This document shows, in pieces, positions 32,724 through 34,132 of a stretch of DNA of 34,132 nucleotides. How positions within the stretch are numbered: the stretch's first letter is position 1; each line of letters opens with the position of its first letter. A program made the translations under genes and the position numbers. A model generated the notes under the pieces. The model was not told the origin of the DNA. It saw only the letters and a list, made by a program, of their open reading frames with translations, and searched no databases. The DNA is from a bacterium (GTDB lineage Bacteria > Vulcanimicrobiota > Xenobia > Xenobiales > JADMJV01). The stretch covers positions 1-34,132 of the forward strand of contig JASBRJ010000087.1 of assembly GCA_030149525.1 (NCBI GenBank), written 5' to 3'.

Positions 32724-33199
32724 TGCGAAGACACTCACGCGCCTTTTCACTTGCCGAACTTCTGGTGGCTCTGGCTCTGATTGCCGTGGCTATTCTCTCG
32801 GTGTTGGCTCTGTCCATCGCGGTGGCGCGGGGCAACCGAGAAGGGGTCGATAAGACGGTCGGAACCGTGGTGGCCTCCCAGGTGCTGGAGCGCTTGGTGG
32901 ATCAGTTGAGAGCCGACGAACCGGTGGGATTCAAGGCCGCCTTTTGGGGAGGCGATTTCACCTCAAACCCCTTCAATACCGGGATTCTCACCAATAACAA
33001 GACGGAGTACAAATACGAGATCTTTGCACGCACGGTCACCGACTCATCAGGGGCGTCCCTGGGAGGCTCTACTCCCGACAATCGACTCAAAAAAGTGGAT
33101 GTGACCGTCTACTGGTGGGATTCAGATTCAGAGACTCATCAAGGCTACGGCGATCTCAAAGTGACGGTTTCAAGGTTGATAAGCGAGGGAGAGCTTTGA
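32723..33199 (+). CDS. Type IV minor pilin, PilV/GspI-like
   Basis: 158 residues. Class III signal: MRRHSRA, cleavage before FSLAELLVALALIAVAILSVLAL with Glu5 of the mature protein in place. The following helix and a short beta domain (about 80-150) fit a minor pilin. Second of three consecutive prepilin genes; overlaps the first by one base and the third by 4 bases, so all three are translated as one operon. Assignment to PilV rests on order and size. Confidence 0.85.
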   Translation: MRRHSRAFSLAELLVALALIAVAILSVLALSIAVARGNREGVDKTVGTVVASQVLERLVDQLRADEPVGFKAAFWGGDFTSNPFNTGILTNNKTEYKYEIFARTVTDSSGASLGGSTPDNRLKKVDVTVYWWDSDSETHQGYGDLKVTVSRLISEGEL

Positions 33200-33996
33200 G
33201 GTCTCGAAGAGGATTTACTCTGTTGGAGATGGTCGTGGCTCTGGGTCTGTTCGGTATCATCGGGACCATTCTCGCCTTCTCTTTTGCCGGTGCCGGTGAT
33301 GTCTGGCGAACGGTAAGCGGAAGCAGTGAAGCCCAGATCAATCTCAGTAAGGCAAGAGACCGGCTGACCCGGGATCTTAAGAGAACAAGCTTCGACAGTG
33401 TGAGGGTCGGCAGCGGTCTCACCAGTCTAGGAGCCGAAGACGGAACCTTGATCTGGTTTCTTTCGCCGGTGGATCCGGTGACCGGTCATGTGGTTCGAAC
33501 CAACACCGGCGCACCGTTTTGGCAGCGGAATATCATTTACTATCTGGCGGTCCCACAAAATCATGTCACCCTCTTCGGATTCACCTGTTCCGGTGGAGCC
33601 GACCCCGACGGTTTCGAGGTTCAGTGCCCTCATAAGGTTCTGATTCGCAAAGTGGTGGATGGGGGAGGGGTCACCGATCCCACCGATGAGTCGACTATCG
33701 AACAACCCCTCACCGCCGCTGAAGCGGTCACCTATCTGTCCAGGCCCAACGGCTTCGACACTCAAGCTATGATGTCGGAGCCGGGAGTGAGCGATGTCTC
33801 TATTCCTGCGACGGGACTGCTCTCCATGCGAGCCCAAATCGCCCCTGATCCCAAATGGCCGCGAGAGGTTCATATCGATCTTTCGAGCGTCAGCGTTCTG
33901 ACGGCTCAAAGAGAACTGGCCATTGGGAAGGTACCGCTTAACGACACTCGTTTCACCAACAGTATCGAGTTGCAGATCTTTCCCGGGTTGCCCTAG
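33196..33996 (+). CDS. Type IV minor pilin, PilW/GspJ-like
   Basis: 266 residues from the TTG at 33196, which overlaps the previous stop by 4 bases (TTGA) and has GGGAG about 5 bases upstream. Canonical class III signal MRSRRG before FTLLEMVVALGLFGIIGTILAF, Glu5 present. The pseudopilin J style is seen in LSKARDRLTRDLKRTSFDSV. The Cys pair in FTCSGGADPDGFEVQCPHK could form a disulfide. A longer frame from 33115 lies in the previous gene and is not used. With its neighbours it forms a minor-pilin cassette; the major pilin and motor genes are outside the window. Confidence 0.88.
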   Translation: MRSRRGFTLLEMVVALGLFGIIGTILAFSFAGAGDVWRTVSGSSEAQINLSKARDRLTRDLKRTSFDSVRVGSGLTSLGAEDGTLIWFLSPVDPVTGHVVRTNTGAPFWQRNIIYYLAVPQNHVTLFGFTCSGGADPDGFEVQCPHKVLIRKVVDGGGVTDPTDESTIEQPLTAAEAVTYLSRPNGFDTQAMMSEPGVSDVSIPATGLLSMRAQIAPDPKWPREVHIDLSSVSVLTAQRELAIGKVPLNDTRFTNSIELQIFPGLP

Positions 33997-34032
33997 TGGT
34001 CTGTCACGTAAAGATTTTGGGCCGAGACCGCC

Positions 34033-34119
34033 CCAGAGGCGGCCGTAGCCTCACCGATTTTTCCTCACGTGCGGCCAGGCACGCCGCGGAAAAACCGGTG
34101 AGCCCACAACCACCTCTGG
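34033..34119. other. Long imperfect hairpin after the pilin operon
   Basis: Three nested inverted repeats: CCAGAGGcGG (34033-34042) / CCaCCTCTGG (34110-34119); CTCACCGATTTTTCC (34050-34064) / GGAAAAACCGGTGAG (34088-34102), 14 of 15 complementary; and GCGGC (34071-34075) / GCCGC (34083-34087). There is no terminator T-tract after it. Could be a structured RNA, a palindromic repeat or the end of a mobile element; the window stops before this can be told. 33997-34132 has no convincing gene. Confidence 0.65.
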
Positions 34120-34132
34120 AACGCCCTCGACT

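Overview
The window carries 22 well supported protein genes, three or four more tentative ones, four tRNA genes and a set of recognisable promoters, terminators and operators. It looks like a chromosomal segment of a moderately GC-rich bacterium of the Terrabacteria side of the tree. Three things point that way. The order cysS-rlmB-sigH-(tRNAs)-secE-nusG-rplK-rplA is the arrangement known from Bacillota, with a sigma factor strikingly like Bacillus SigH. A HemQ-type coproheme decarboxylase implies the coproporphyrin route to heme. The Met-gamma-lyase-like PLP enzyme is of the YnbB type. Against a plain Gram-positive stand an RND efflux pump with a periplasmic adaptor and a type IV minor-pilin cluster, so a diderm (for example Armatimonadota- or Eremiobacterota/Xenobia-like) is my best guess, not a firm placement. 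TTG start codons are unusually frequent.

Layout. 1-3672: tail of leuS, then cysS and rlmB, tightly packed and with a long cysS/rlmB overlap. 3673-5280: two promoter-like elements, sigH running into tRNA-Thr(TGT), a stretch of decayed tandem copies of the tRNA 3' half plus its terminator, then a promoter, tRNA-Gly(TCC), tRNA-Thr(GGT) and a terminator. 5281-7760: secE, nusG, rplK, rplA and a terminator; the usual rplJ/rplL/rpoBC continuation is absent and rpmG is not found. 7711-9668: a DASS-family anion transporter and a convergent stand-alone receiver protein. 9836-14915: an RND adaptor/pump operon with a large palindromic operator and a convergent TetR gene whose own promoter carries a related operator. 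14956-16471: a tandem pair of paralogous small membrane proteins, tRNA-Tyr and a small two-helix membrane protein. 16502-24708: hemQ, a divergent M24B aminopeptidase, two hypotheticals, uvrB, a structured leader, the YnbB-like PLP enzyme, murI and a 71-residue hypothetical. 24866-30409: nadK, a C39-like cysteine protease candidate, a FlaA1/CapD-type NDP-sugar dehydratase and a subtilase with a polytopic membrane tail. 30537-33996: three type IV pilin-like genes (a 728-residue PilX/GspK-like protein, then PilV- and PulJ-like). The last 136 bases hold a long hairpin.

How the parts fit: the left third is core translation and secretion; the middle is drug/solute export with local TetR control; the right third is envelope biology (cell wall glutamate, surface sugar, secreted or anchored proteases, pili). 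The least described items are the tandem paralogous membrane pair, the duplicated tRNA fragments with their hairpin insert, the alternative-pairing leader before the PLP enzyme, and the terminal hairpin.
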